Below are positions 1 through 6,001 of a DNA stretch of 7,875 bases, piece after piece. Both the position numbers and the translations under genes were made by a program. The stretch is taken from positions 1-7,875 of the forward strand of contig JAEDDI010000054.1 in the NCBI GenBank assembly GCA_016293805.1, read 5' to 3'. The notes under the pieces are model-generated. The model had not been told where the DNA came from and did not search any database. It was given only the letters and a program-made list of their open reading frames with translations. This stretch comes from Bacillota bacterium (GTDB lineage: Bacteria > Bacillota > Clostridia > Peptostreptococcales > Anaerovoracaceae). Within the stretch, counting starts at the first letter, position 1, and every line of letters starts with the position of its first letter.

Positions 1-515
1 CTCTTCTCGCAGGACACTATACTCAGAAAGGTGCTGCTGCATGTCAGTACACAAATCAGGAGAATTACACCTATGGTTCTGAAAAGATTTCTTCTGCTTC
101 GTTTGGCGGCTTTAATCAGAACACTCCTGATATATTCAAACAGAAGTGCAATGATAAACGCTGAGACGCCTACGGCAGCAATGTTTATAAATCCGAGTGC
201 ATACGCCTGCATCGAAGAAAGAATCATAAACAGAACGACAGCACCCGCAATTCCGGGCAGTGCAAATATTACAGGGCCTGCAACCATTCCCTTCAGACCG
301 AAATTATGCCTTCCAAGTCCTGCCGCAAGTTCAACAGGCAGCGCTCCCGGTGTAAGATTCGCAACTATAACATCCCTGTCAAAATCCTCTTCTGTTTCTT
401 TAAGGCTGTCCGATTTGATGAATGTGTCCTCAAGAACAGGAACAAGCGCGTTGCCTCCTCCAAAGCCAACACACCCGACTTTGAAAATATTGATACAGAA
501 TTCTCTGAAGTTCAT
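1..515 (-). CDS. Chromate transporter (CHR/ChrA) family protein, N-terminal part
   Basis: The minus frame is open from an ATG at 515 to the left edge, giving the first 171 residues; the 3' end is outside the window. Seen: FGGGNALVPVLE at residues 18-29, NLTPGALPVELAAGLG at 53-68, a long hydrophobic segment at about 77-98 and another at 103-120, with a third starting near 140. The glycine-rich FGGG near the N terminus and the later TPG motif are hallmarks of CHR-family membrane proteins, which export chromate in studied members; in many gut anaerobes the real substrate is unknown. The start is supported by GAGGG six bases upstream. It follows the lipoprotein gene on the same strand with a 58-base gap. 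A perfect TATAAT (minus strand, 543-548) lies in that gap without a convincing -35, so it may have its own promoter. Family call fairly sure, substrate not. Confidence 0.8.
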   Translation of the reverse strand, partial: MNFREFCINIFKVGCVGFGGGNALVPVLEDTFIKSDSLKETEEDFDRDVIVANLTPGALPVELAAGLGRHNFGLKGMVAGPVIFALPGIAGAVVLFMILSSMQAYALGFINIAAVGVSAFIIALLFEYIRSVLIKAAKRSRRNLFRTIGVILLICVLTCSSTFLSIVSCEK

Positions 516-573
516 ATTATCCCTCTAAAATAATGCTATATGATTATATTAACACCTCAGAATAAACTGTTAA

Positions 574-1422
574 TTAACTTTTACCCTTAATTTTGCTCTT
601 CATATAATCTGCAATATCATCCATAAGGGCCGCTGCATCATCAGACAGGTCCTGCCCGTTTGAAATCTGCCATGTCACCAATGTAGTGAAATGAATGGTA
701 AGACTCTTTTCCGGACTGTCACTTACAATCAGCGGAGCTGCGGGAAGTTCCTTCATCGGAAGCCATCTGTAACCGTTAAGCATTCGGATTATACTTCCTG
801 CATCTTCCTCTGTAAGTATCTTTCGGTAAGTATTCCGGCTCAGATTCTCACCACGGTATGTACTGATGCTGCCGACCCATTTCCCTTCGTCTCTATACAC
901 ACTCACCGTTTCATTGATTCCCTCATATCCGTCTGAAAAGCTGTACGAAATACAGTCAATTCTGTCCGTACTGTACATGATATCTTCATCGAAACAAAGC
1001 TGTATATAACTTCTTACAGTTTCAAATCCGTCTTCACCTGTATCAAGTATCAGACTTTCATCATTTCCCCGGCATCTTATCATAATCATATGCGGTTCCG
1101 AACGCGAACCCGGTCTTGATGCTGTTTTGCCTGAAAGGGATTTCCTGATGCTGTTCCATGTTTCGTACTGTATTATTCCGTCATAATCCAGCATTCTGCC
1201 ATTGACAGGGCAAGTTCCCCCGACATGCACACCGTCATCGCTCTGCTTCACCTCAAGTTTCCATTCATGTCCCTCTTCATCTGAAACAAGTTCCATCTGA
1301 ACGATATCCGCATACTGAATATCTTCGCCAATAACCATCGAATCACTGCATGAAATCATTATCATACAGATAACTGCAGTAAAAACAATGCAAATTATTC
1401 TTCGAAATGTTTTCTTTATCAT
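574..1422 (-). CDS. Predicted lipoprotein of unknown function
   Basis: A 282-residue protein with a basic N terminus (MIKKTFRR), a hydrophobic stretch at 9-24 and Cys25 in the context MIS-C, a plausible signal peptidase II lipobox. It is therefore probably exported and lipid-anchored on the outer face of the membrane. I do not recognise the mature part. It looks like two similar halves, about 38-145 and 157-277. Each has beta-rich stretches (LEVKQSDDGVHVGG; VSVYRDEGKWVGS), then a helix (YETWNSIRKSL; DAGSIIRMLNGY), then a beta strand (SLILDTG; SLTIHFT), suggesting an internal duplication. The ATG at 1422 is preceded by GGGAGATGGGAAG. The gene lies between the glutaminase terminator and the CHR transporter gene, so it may be transcribed with the latter. 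Other in-frame starts would cut the signal peptide. Sure as a gene, function unknown. Confidence 0.85.
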   Translation of the reverse strand: MIKKTFRRIICIVFTAVICMIMISCSDSMVIGEDIQYADIVQMELVSDEEGHEWKLEVKQSDDGVHVGGTCPVNGRMLDYDGIIQYETWNSIRKSLSGKTASRPGSRSEPHMIMIRCRGNDESLILDTGEDGFETVRSYIQLCFDEDIMYSTDRIDCISYSFSDGYEGINETVSVYRDEGKWVGSISTYRGENLSRNTYRKILTEEDAGSIIRMLNGYRWLPMKELPAAPLIVSDSPEKSLTIHFTTLVTWQISNGQDLSDDAAALMDDIADYMKSKIKGKS

Positions 1423-1479
1423 ATCTTCCCATCTCCCTGTTCCCTGTCAGAATACAATATACGATTCATCTATAATACA

Positions 1480-1507
1480 AATAAAAGCTTCCGTATATGC
1501 GAAAGCT
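1480..1507 (-). terminator. Intrinsic terminator after glutaminase
   Basis: On the minus strand an 8-bp stem (AGCTTTCG / CGGAAGCT, one G:U pair) closes a CATATA loop and runs into TTTTATTTGTATT. It starts 7 bases after the glutaminase stop codon, so it should end that transcript and separate it from the lipoprotein gene. Confidence 0.75.
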
Positions 1508-1513
1508 CTGTTT

Positions 1514-2452
1514 TCAGTCAAAAATATGAAGATTAAGTGAGCTGGATATATGCTCCATTGCAGCAACTCCTGCAGCACTGTTCCCCTTGCAGTCAAGTGC
1601 CGGACCGTATATTCCTATGCCCAGAGGCCCTCTTGCAGCACAGACTATTCCTCCGCCGACTCCGCTCTTGGCAGGAACACCGACCTTGACACTGAATTCT
1701 CCCGAACGGTCATACATTCCGCATGAGAACATAATACTCTTGAGAGTTCTAACATTCTCATGTGATATATATCGTCTTTCTGTAAAAGGATTAACCCCAT
1801 CATTGGATATAATAAGACCCATTCCTGCCAGAGATCTTGCTGTAACATTCAGTGAACACATTTTAAAATACAGATCGCATGTCTTCTCAATATCTGTCTT
1901 CAGAACGCCCTTGCTCTTCAGAAGATATGCGATTGCTCTGTTTCTGTCTCCTGTCTCGCATTCAGATCTGTACACAGGTTCATTGAGCTCTATCTTACTG
2001 TCATGGCAGAACTCCCTTGCGAAATCAAGAAGATTATCAAATGACACGTTATCAGCAAGCATACTTGCAATCTGAATCGCCCCCGCATTTATCATGGGAT
2101 TATACGGAAGATTTGATACAGTATCAAGCTTTACAATAGAATTAAAGCCGTCTCCTGACGGTTCAAACATCACATTGGAGAACACTTCATCAAATCCCAT
2201 TATCTCTATTGCAGCAGAAAGAGTCAGTACCTTGCTGATACTCTGCATTGAAAATCTGGTATCAATATCACCTATTCCGACAAATTCTCCATTTTTGTCC
2301 ATGGCGCATATTCCGAACGCATTTTCATCTGCCTTGGCAAGTTCCGGAATATAGTCTGCCTTATGTCCTGATGGAGCCGCTGAAAGACCCTTCTGATATG
2401 CCTCCTCAAAAACCCTTTCGATAAAATTTCTGTCTGCATTTTTAATTGCCAT
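1514..2452 (-). CDS. glsA: Glutaminase A (L-glutamine amidohydrolase)
   Basis: Cytosolic enzyme of the serine beta-lactamase-like glutaminase family; it hydrolyses L-glutamine to glutamate and ammonia. Numbered from the ATG at 2452 (312 residues, normal for the family), it has the SxxK catalytic pair S71-I-S-K74. The other family positions are also present: N122 in NPMINAGAI, E164, N171, Y195, Y247 in CGMYDRSGEF, and V265 in AKSGVGGGI. The C terminus GNSAAGVAAMEHIS is typical. An in-frame TTG just before the ATG would add one residue. AGGAG lies six bases before the ATG but only three before the TTG, so I chose the ATG. It forms a single-gene unit with its own promoter and terminator. An inverted repeat over the promoter suggests repressor control. 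Glutaminases can also help acid tolerance by releasing ammonia, but nothing here shows that role. Confidence 0.96.
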   Translation of the reverse strand: MAIKNADRNFIERVFEEAYQKGLSAAPSGHKADYIPELAKADENAFGICAMDKNGEFVGIGDIDTRFSMQSISKVLTLSAAIEIMGFDEVFSNVMFEPSGDGFNSIVKLDTVSNLPYNPMINAGAIQIASMLADNVSFDNLLDFAREFCHDSKIELNEPVYRSECETGDRNRAIAYLLKSKGVLKTDIEKTCDLYFKMCSLNVTARSLAGMGLIISNDGVNPFTERRYISHENVRTLKSIMFSCGMYDRSGEFSVKVGVPAKSGVGGGIVCAARGPLGIGIYGPALDCKGNSAAGVAAMEHISSSLNLHIFD

Positions 2453-2482
2453 CAATATCTCCTTTCAAAATGAAGATACCTC

Positions 2483-2511
2483 ATTTTACAACAATGTGTA
2501 AAATTTTGCAA
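2483..2511 (-). promoter_or_regulatory. Glutaminase promoter with overlapping inverted repeat
   Basis: On the minus strand TTGCAA (2506-2511), a 17-base spacer and TAAAAT (2483-2488) form a sigma-A type promoter about 30 bases before the glsA ATG. A perfect inverted repeat, ATTTTACA-N6-TGTAAAAT (2483-2504), covers the -10 box and most of the spacer, the position of a repressor operator. The match to consensus is seen; the repressor is unknown. Confidence 0.65.
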
Positions 2512-2538
2512 TTATTCTCTGTCTGCAGACTTTTCCAT

Positions 2539-2562
2539 AAAAAAAAACAAGGCTTACGCCTT
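2539..2562 (-). terminator. Intrinsic terminator after HAD phosphatase
   Basis: On the minus strand AAGGC-GTAA-GCCTT is followed by GTTTTTTTTT. The TAA in the loop is the stop codon of the phosphatase gene, so the terminator begins inside the coding region. The stem is short (5 bp) but the T run is long. Confidence 0.8.
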
Positions 2563-3354
2563 CTCTCTGTTCTTTCGTGCTTTTTTCACGATATCTCCGA
2601 CTCCGTCCAATACTTCTGTAGGCTGATATGCATACTGCCTTACAGTCGCCGCTGTGGAAACTCCCGAAAGAACCAGCACTGTCTGAGCCCCTGATTCTGT
2701 ACCGGCAACAATATCAGTATCCATTCTGTCACCTACTATGACTGCTTCCTGCGAGTGACATCCCAGAAGTCTTAATCCTGTTCTCATCATAAGCGGATTC
2801 GGTTTCCCGCAGAAATACGCTTTCTTTCCTGTAGCTATTTCAATCGGTGCAACTAATGCTCCGCATCCTGGTGCAATCCCGTTTTCAACCGGGCCTGATA
2901 TGTCTGTATTTGCCCCAATAAGTCTGGCGCCGCCCTTAACCAGATTAACAGCTTTTGTCAGTGTCTCATATGAATATGTCATGCCTTCACCTACAATTAC
3001 ATACTCAGGATTGACATCATTCATCGTGATTCCTGCATCGTAAAGCGCATTGAGAAGACCTGCCTCTCCTATTACATATGCACTGCATTCACCTGCCTGC
3101 TCCTTTATAAACGATGCAGTTGCAAGTGCGCTTGTATAAAAATTCTTTTCAGGCACATCCAGATTCATTCTCAGGAGTTTCTGTCTCAGTTCCTTTGGAG
3201 TCTTAGCACTGTTATTTGTCAGAAAAAGATACTGCTTGCCGTTTTCCTGCAGCCATTTCACAAAATCAGCCGCTCCTGGAAGGAGTCTGTTTCCATGGTA
3301 GATAACTCCATCCATATCTATAATGAACCCCTTTTTCTTGTTAAAGTCTATCAA
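2554..3354 (-). CDS. NagD-type HAD-IIA family phosphatase
   Basis: Cytosolic haloacid-dehalogenase phosphatase of the NagD / 4-nitrophenylphosphatase group; relatives hydrolyse nucleotide or sugar phosphates. From the TTG at 3354 it has 266 residues, usual for the family. Motif I is D13-M-D15-G, motif II is LTNNS (T46), motif III is CGKPNP (K184) and motif IV is GDRMDTDI (D209, D212, D214). The C2-type cap lies between motifs II and III. A longer frame starts at ATG 3381, but that ATG has no ribosome binding site. The TTG is preceded by AAGAAGGTGA, nearly a full Shine-Dalgarno sequence, seven bases away, and yields a short lead into the DMDGV motif as in relatives; hence this start. It is a single-gene unit ending in its own terminator. 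The upstream gap carries a repeated 11-mer. Substrate cannot be told from sequence. Confidence 0.92.
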   Translation of the reverse strand: MIDFNKKKGFIIDMDGVIYHGNRLLPGAADFVKWLQENGKQYLFLTNNSAKTPKELRQKLLRMNLDVPEKNFYTSALATASFIKEQAGECSAYVIGEAGLLNALYDAGITMNDVNPEYVIVGEGMTYSYETLTKAVNLVKGGARLIGANTDISGPVENGIAPGCGALVAPIEIATGKKAYFCGKPNPLMMRTGLRLLGCHSQEAVIVGDRMDTDIVAGTESGAQTVLVLSGVSTAATVRQYAYQPTEVLDGVGDIVKKARKNREKA

Positions 3355-3404
3355 ATTATTTTCACCTTCTTTCTTTATCATTCTTATACTGAAATATTAC
3401 TTAC

Positions 3405-3438
3405 TGCATGTAAAATACAAAAGAATGTGCATGTAAAA
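3405..3438. repeat. Two 11-bp direct repeats before the HAD gene
   Basis: TGCATGTAAAA occurs at 3405-3415 and again at 3428-3438, 23 bases apart, in the 92-base gap between the membrane-pair terminator and the HAD gene. On the coding (minus) strand they read TTTTACATGCA. They lie upstream of a TATAAG (3383-3388) that could be the -10 box. Possible paired protein-binding sites. Confidence 0.5.
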
Positions 3439-3445
3439 AATGCGT

Positions 3446-3469
3446 AAAAAAAGGCCTGCATCGCAGGCC
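3446..3469 (-). terminator. Intrinsic terminator after the membrane-protein pair
   Basis: On the minus strand a perfect 7-bp stem GGCCTGC / GCAGGCC closes a GAT loop and is followed by TTTTTTT. It lies 7 bases after the stop codon of the second membrane protein. Confidence 0.85.
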
Positions 3470-3476
3470 GGACGTT

Positions 3477-3785
3477 CTATCCTTTGTAAAGTTTCTTTCT
3501 TGATCTGCCCCTCGGATCAGATACAAGCAGTATTGCAAGCCAGATTACAAGTGCCAGTGCAACTGCACTAAATCCCAGAAAAGCATCATTTGCCATTTGA
3601 GAAATCTCCTGAACAAATACTGAAGATCCTTCTCTCAGATATGCAAATACAGCATCGGCAAGCCACATTATGGATGCACCCCAGAGCATAAGGCACAGTG
3701 TGCCGATTCTCATATCATCTTCTCTTCTTACATACCATACTACCGTTGCAGCTTCTGCCGCAAGACAAGTTACAAGAAGTGTCAT
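3477..3785 (-). CDS. Small three-helix membrane protein, second of a coupled pair
   Basis: A 102-residue protein that I cannot name. Predicted membrane segments are at about 2-18, 28-50 and 67-88, with a basic tail (RGRSRKKLYKG) likely on the cytoplasmic side. It carries LMLWGAS at 32-38, and acidic residues inside or at the edge of the membrane (E11, D44). It resembles the protein encoded just upstream: both have AAEA in helix 1, an MLWG(G/A)S motif opening helix 2, and an acidic residue nine positions after the Trp (D44 here, E63 there). Its ATG overlaps the TGA of the upstream gene (ATGA, 3782-3785), so translation is probably coupled and the two products probably work together. No catalytic or transport signature is recognised. 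Real gene: yes; function: unknown. Confidence 0.82.
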   Translation of the reverse strand: MTLLVTCLAAEAATVVWYVRREDDMRIGTLCLMLWGASIMWLADAVFAYLREGSSVFVQEISQMANDAFLGFSAVALALVIWLAILLVSDPRGRSRKKLYKG

Positions 3786-4168
3786 TTTCCTGCCTCCCCT
3801 GCAGCAGCTCTGTTTTCCCTACGTGAAGTCACGTAAACCATAACGCCCCATACTGCCGTTACCATAACGCTCATCGCAACTCCAGCCGTTCCCATCTCAG
3901 ACAGCATTTCTGATGTCTGTCCTTCTGAAACTGCAGTAAGGAAAGGGAATGCAGGCGATACTTCACCATGCCATATATGCTCAAATGCGAGAAGTCCTGA
4001 TCCTCCCCAGAGCATATTATTAAGCCATCCCATCTTTTTTGAGAAAGGTGTCCTGGTACACTCTTCGCAGTGAACCGGTTCCGGAAGCCGGGCCTCCTTC
4101 GATTTAATAATACTGGCTGCAGCTGTTGTAATTACTGCTTCAGCAGCCGGTACAAGAAAACATGCCAT
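3782..4168 (-). CDS. Small three-helix membrane protein with CxxC and HxxH, first of a coupled pair
   Basis: A 128-residue protein of unknown function. Hydrophobic segments lie at about 3-21, 48-66 and 92-114. Between helices 1 and 2 is H33-C34-E-E-C37, and helix 2 carries E63-H64-x-x-H67-G-E69; such residues could bind a metal or cofactor, but this is inference. MLWGGS at 52-57 and the AAEA of helix 1 are shared with the next gene, suggesting an old tandem duplication. GGAGG lies six bases before the ATG. The gene follows the bile salt hydrolase gene but has its own promoter overlapping that gene's stop. A terminator hairpin sits 18 bases before the ATG, so expression may depend on read-through. 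Its stop overlaps the next start by ATGA. Confidence 0.85.
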   Translation of the reverse strand: MACFLVPAAEAVITTAAASIIKSKEARLPEPVHCEECTRTPFSKKMGWLNNMLWGGSGLLAFEHIWHGEVSPAFPFLTAVSEGQTSEMLSEMGTAGVAMSVMVTAVWGVMVYVTSRRENRAAAGEAGK

Positions 4169-4185
4169 AATATACCTCCAAATTC

Positions 4186-4218
4186 ATAAAAAGGCATACT
4201 CTCATGAAAGGGTATGCC
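4186..4218 (-). terminator. Terminator / possible attenuator between bile salt hydrolase and membrane pair
   Basis: On the minus strand GGCATAC (4212-4218) pairs with GTATGCC (4193-4199) around a 12-base loop and is followed by TTTTTATG. It lies 52 bases after the hydrolase stop, so it can end that transcript. It also lies downstream of the pair's own promoter and just ahead of the pair's ribosome binding site (4174-4180), so it must be bypassed for the pair to be expressed from that promoter. Confidence 0.75.
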
Positions 4219-4245
4219 CTGTATTCATTGTTCCTTCACTCGAAA

Positions 4246-4274
4246 ATCGTAGCACAGCCTTGAATCAAAGTCAA
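4246..4274 (-). promoter_or_regulatory. Promoter for the membrane-protein pair
   Basis: On the minus strand TTGACT (4269-4274), a 17-base spacer and TACGAT (4246-4251) preceded by TGC (extended -10) make a good sigma-A promoter. The -35 box overlaps the stop codon of the bile salt hydrolase gene. Predicted transcription start is near 4239, giving a leader of about 70 bases that contains the terminator hairpin. Confidence 0.6.
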
Positions 4275-5248
4275 TCATTCTGAATAGAGAATTTCTCTTC
4301 AGTAAGCATAGGATAGCATATTATCTTTTCCCCTGAAAGATTCTCTCTGTTCATATCCACAGCTGTTATGCAGTGTCTGTCATATGTCTTGTAATAATAT
4401 ATGCCTCTGTCCGAATTCCAGCAAGATGAATAAATTGTATATTCATACTTTCCCTCTCCGACATCACAGCACCCCTTCTGCTGCTCTCCTGATGCAAGTA
4501 TGTGGAAAAACTGACTTACGCTTTCTTTTTCACTTTCGCCTGATACTGAATTTGCCCTTGTAAATGCCACCTTTGCAAACCTTGATGACGAGGACAGGTC
4601 TCCCGGAAGTCCGATGGCGCCCATACCTCTGCTGTAAGTCTTAAGGTCAATGCTGTCTGAAAAAACATTCTCAGGCTGTCTTGGCGAAAGGCTCATATAA
4701 TTGTTAAGCATGAACATCTGATACTCAAACCCGGGATTGTTAGTAAGCACGCCTGCACTGTTTTCATATATGTGAAGGCCGTCCTCTGTCTGTTCAACTG
4801 TGATACATCCGGTCCTGTCTGCAATCATCCAGTGCAGCTGTGCAGACGGCAGTTTGTCACTGAACGGCTCATCAGTAATATTAAGGTCGGCTATCAGACT
4901 TTGAACTTCATCTAAAGTTGCACACTGTGACAGAACCCATGGAATAATCTCATACTGTGCCACATTCCTTTTTCCCCGGACAGGTTTGGTGTATTTTGCG
5001 TTCCCCACAAAATTCAGACCTGCCATTCCAACACCTTTTTCATTTACGGCATCATAGTACAGCGGATAGTCACCCTCTCTGTGCGCCATTCCTATAATCG
5101 CATATCTTGGCTGAGCCTGTCTGTCATGCGTGAAACTGTATCTGTATCCTCTTGGTGTTATAACGATTTCCTCCCCGTATGAAAACTCGTAATCAAGATT
5201 TCTGCCCATGTAAAAATCTTTTGTCATATATGTTGCTGCTGTACACAT
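4271..5248 (-). CDS. bsh: Bile salt hydrolase (choloylglycine hydrolase family)
   Basis: Ntn-hydrolase that cleaves the amide bond of glycine- or taurine-conjugated bile acids; intracellular in known gut Firmicutes. Length is 325 residues, the usual size. The sequence begins MCTAATYM, so Met removal exposes the catalytic Cys2, with no propeptide. The other active-site positions known from Clostridium perfringens BSH are matched: R16 and D19 (GRNLDYE), N79 (GLNF), N171 (LTNNP) and R223 (SSSSRFAK). GLPGDLSS at 213-220 and SVSQFFHIL at 243-251 are typical BSH stretches; penicillin V acylase is the alternative within the family but fits less well. The start is fixed by Cys2 and by AAGGGGG eight bases upstream. 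It has its own strong promoter and ends at a terminator, so it looks monocistronic. Strong indicator of a host-gut lifestyle. Confidence 0.96.
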   Translation of the reverse strand: MCTAATYMTKDFYMGRNLDYEFSYGEEIVITPRGYRYSFTHDRQAQPRYAIIGMAHREGDYPLYYDAVNEKGVGMAGLNFVGNAKYTKPVRGKRNVAQYEIIPWVLSQCATLDEVQSLIADLNITDEPFSDKLPSAQLHWMIADRTGCITVEQTEDGLHIYENSAGVLTNNPGFEYQMFMLNNYMSLSPRQPENVFSDSIDLKTYSRGMGAIGLPGDLSSSSRFAKVAFTRANSVSGESEKESVSQFFHILASGEQQKGCCDVGEGKYEYTIYSSCWNSDRGIYYYKTYDRHCITAVDMNRENLSGEKIICYPMLTEEKFSIQND

Positions 5249-5271
5249 ACTGTTTTCCCCCTTTTTATTTT

Positions 5272-5299
5272 ATTATATCACCCGAATATTTCTTTTCAA
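5272..5299 (-). promoter_or_regulatory. Strong promoter of the bile salt hydrolase gene
   Basis: On the minus strand TTGAAA (5294-5299), a 16-base spacer and a perfect TATAAT (5272-5277) preceded by TGA (extended -10). The predicted start lies near 5265, leaving a leader under 20 bases with the AAGGGGG site. This arrangement suggests high, little-regulated expression; no operator is evident. Confidence 0.75.
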
Positions 5300-5321
5300 T
5301 AAAGAAGGGAAGTATATCCTG

Positions 5322-5828
5322 TTATGCCACGTGAATATTTCTCCTTACAAATGACAAAACATACTCCAGATTTTCACTGCTGACACAGTCTCTTCCTGTG
5401 GAAAGCAGTTCAAGCATTCTCTTTTCATCATCTGTCTTGTTTTTCTTATCACGAAGACCTTTGTGCATCATTGAAATAACGGCTCTGTTAAGACCTCTTA
5501 AACGGGCAGTATCTATTCCTCCCTGCAGCGTAAACAGCGGAGTGCCGTCAGTTATCGAATTTGCCTTCTTGATATCTGCTATCAGATTACCTGTACCGCA
5601 CATTCCCACAGCGCACACAGCCTCAACACTGTACTGTGCTCTTGCTTCTTTCAATCCCTTGACTCTCATCGCTGAAATCCAGCCAAAATATATCACTTTT
5701 TCCCCTTTTGACAGTTTCTTTTTCCCTTCAGATAAAGAATATACAGGCAGCCCTGTCTTCTCCCCAAGAAGCATCGCATATTTTTCAGTATGACCTGTAT
5801 TTGATGTATATATTATCGCATGTATCAT
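5322..5828 (-). CDS. Flavodoxin-domain protein
   Basis: A 168-residue soluble protein with a flavodoxin-like fold, probably FMN-binding and involved in electron transfer or as a small flavin-dependent reductase. The N-terminal strand IHAIIYTS leads into the phosphate-binding loop T8-S-N-T-G-H-T14, the standard flavodoxin signature. The middle strand VIYFGWISA (45-53) and VCAVGM (71-76) follow the alternating strand/helix pattern, and LQGGID (101-106) probably lies near the flavin. The length suits a single short-chain domain. The ATG at 5828 has AGGAGGGA six bases upstream. It is apparently a single-gene unit with its own promoter; I see no clear terminator after it, so some read-through into the bile salt hydrolase promoter region is possible. 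Partner unknown. A protoporphyrinogen-oxidase-like role (HemG type) is possible but unsupported. Confidence 0.88.
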   Translation of the reverse strand: MIHAIIYTSNTGHTEKYAMLLGEKTGLPVYSLSEGKKKLSKGEKVIYFGWISAMRVKGLKEARAQYSVEAVCAVGMCGTGNLIADIKKANSITDGTPLFTLQGGIDTARLRGLNRAVISMMHKGLRDKKNKTDDEKRMLELLSTGRDCVSSENLEYVLSFVRRNIHVA

Positions 5829-5877
5829 TATCCGTCCCTCCTGTCATCTAAGTATACAGAAAAAGAAATATGCACAG

Positions 5878-5890
5878 TAGTATCATACTA
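5878..5890. repeat. Perfect palindrome over the flavodoxin-gene promoter
   Basis: TAGTAT-C-ATACTA has perfect 6-bp arms around one central base. It covers the proposed -10 box (5879-5884) of the flavodoxin gene, where a bound repressor would block transcription. A second, smaller palindrome, ACAGT-T-ACTGT, sits at 5915-5925 just upstream of the -35 box. Confidence 0.55.
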
Positions 5891-5906
5891 TACCTGTTTG
5901 TGTCAA
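5879..5906 (-). promoter_or_regulatory. Probable promoter of the flavodoxin-domain gene
   Basis: On the minus strand a perfect TTGACA (5901-5906) is followed after 16 bases by GATACT (5879-5884), a 4/6 match to the -10 consensus. Predicted leader is about 45 bases. An alternative -10, TATACT at 5851-5856, has no good -35. Confidence 0.5.
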
Positions 5907-5974
5907 TTATTGAGACAGTTACTGTGATTTTTTATGTTCAGCCCTATTGCTTCAGTTCAGTAAAAGCTCTTTAT

Positions 5975-6001
5975 ATTAAACAAAGCGCCCTTCCGGACGC
6001 T
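5975..6001 (-). terminator. Intrinsic terminator after acyl-ACP thioesterase
   Basis: On the minus strand AGCGTCC-GGAA-GGGCGCT forms a 7-bp stem (one G:U) with a tetraloop, followed by TTGTTTAATA. The first base of the stem is the last base of the thioesterase stop codon. The T run is broken, so efficiency may be moderate. Confidence 0.7.

Noticed and set aside
31..528. A 165-codon plus-strand reading frame at the left edge
   Set aside because: The opposite strand encodes a CHR-family protein with FGGG and TPG motifs and a good ribosome binding site; the plus frame has no such support.
1434..1447. Tandem TCCCTGT-TCCCTGT before the lipoprotein gene
   Set aside because: Only two 7-base copies in a purine-rich (coding strand) leader; too short to call a functional repeat.
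1587..2354. Plus-strand and alternative-frame reading frames inside the glutaminase gene
   Set aside because: They overlap a gene with all glutaminase active-site residues intact, so they are shadows.
2453..2455. TTG one codon upstream of the glutaminase ATG as start
   Set aside because: Only three bases separate it from AGGAG, while the ATG has six, the better spacing.
2483..2504. TnrA/GlnR nitrogen-control site at glsA
   Set aside because: The half-sites are everted relative to the TGTNA-N7-TNACA consensus.
2521..2530. GTCTGCAGAC, a perfect 10-bp palindrome
   Set aside because: Short, no loop, no T run in the relevant direction and outside the promoter core; a chance occurrence is likely.
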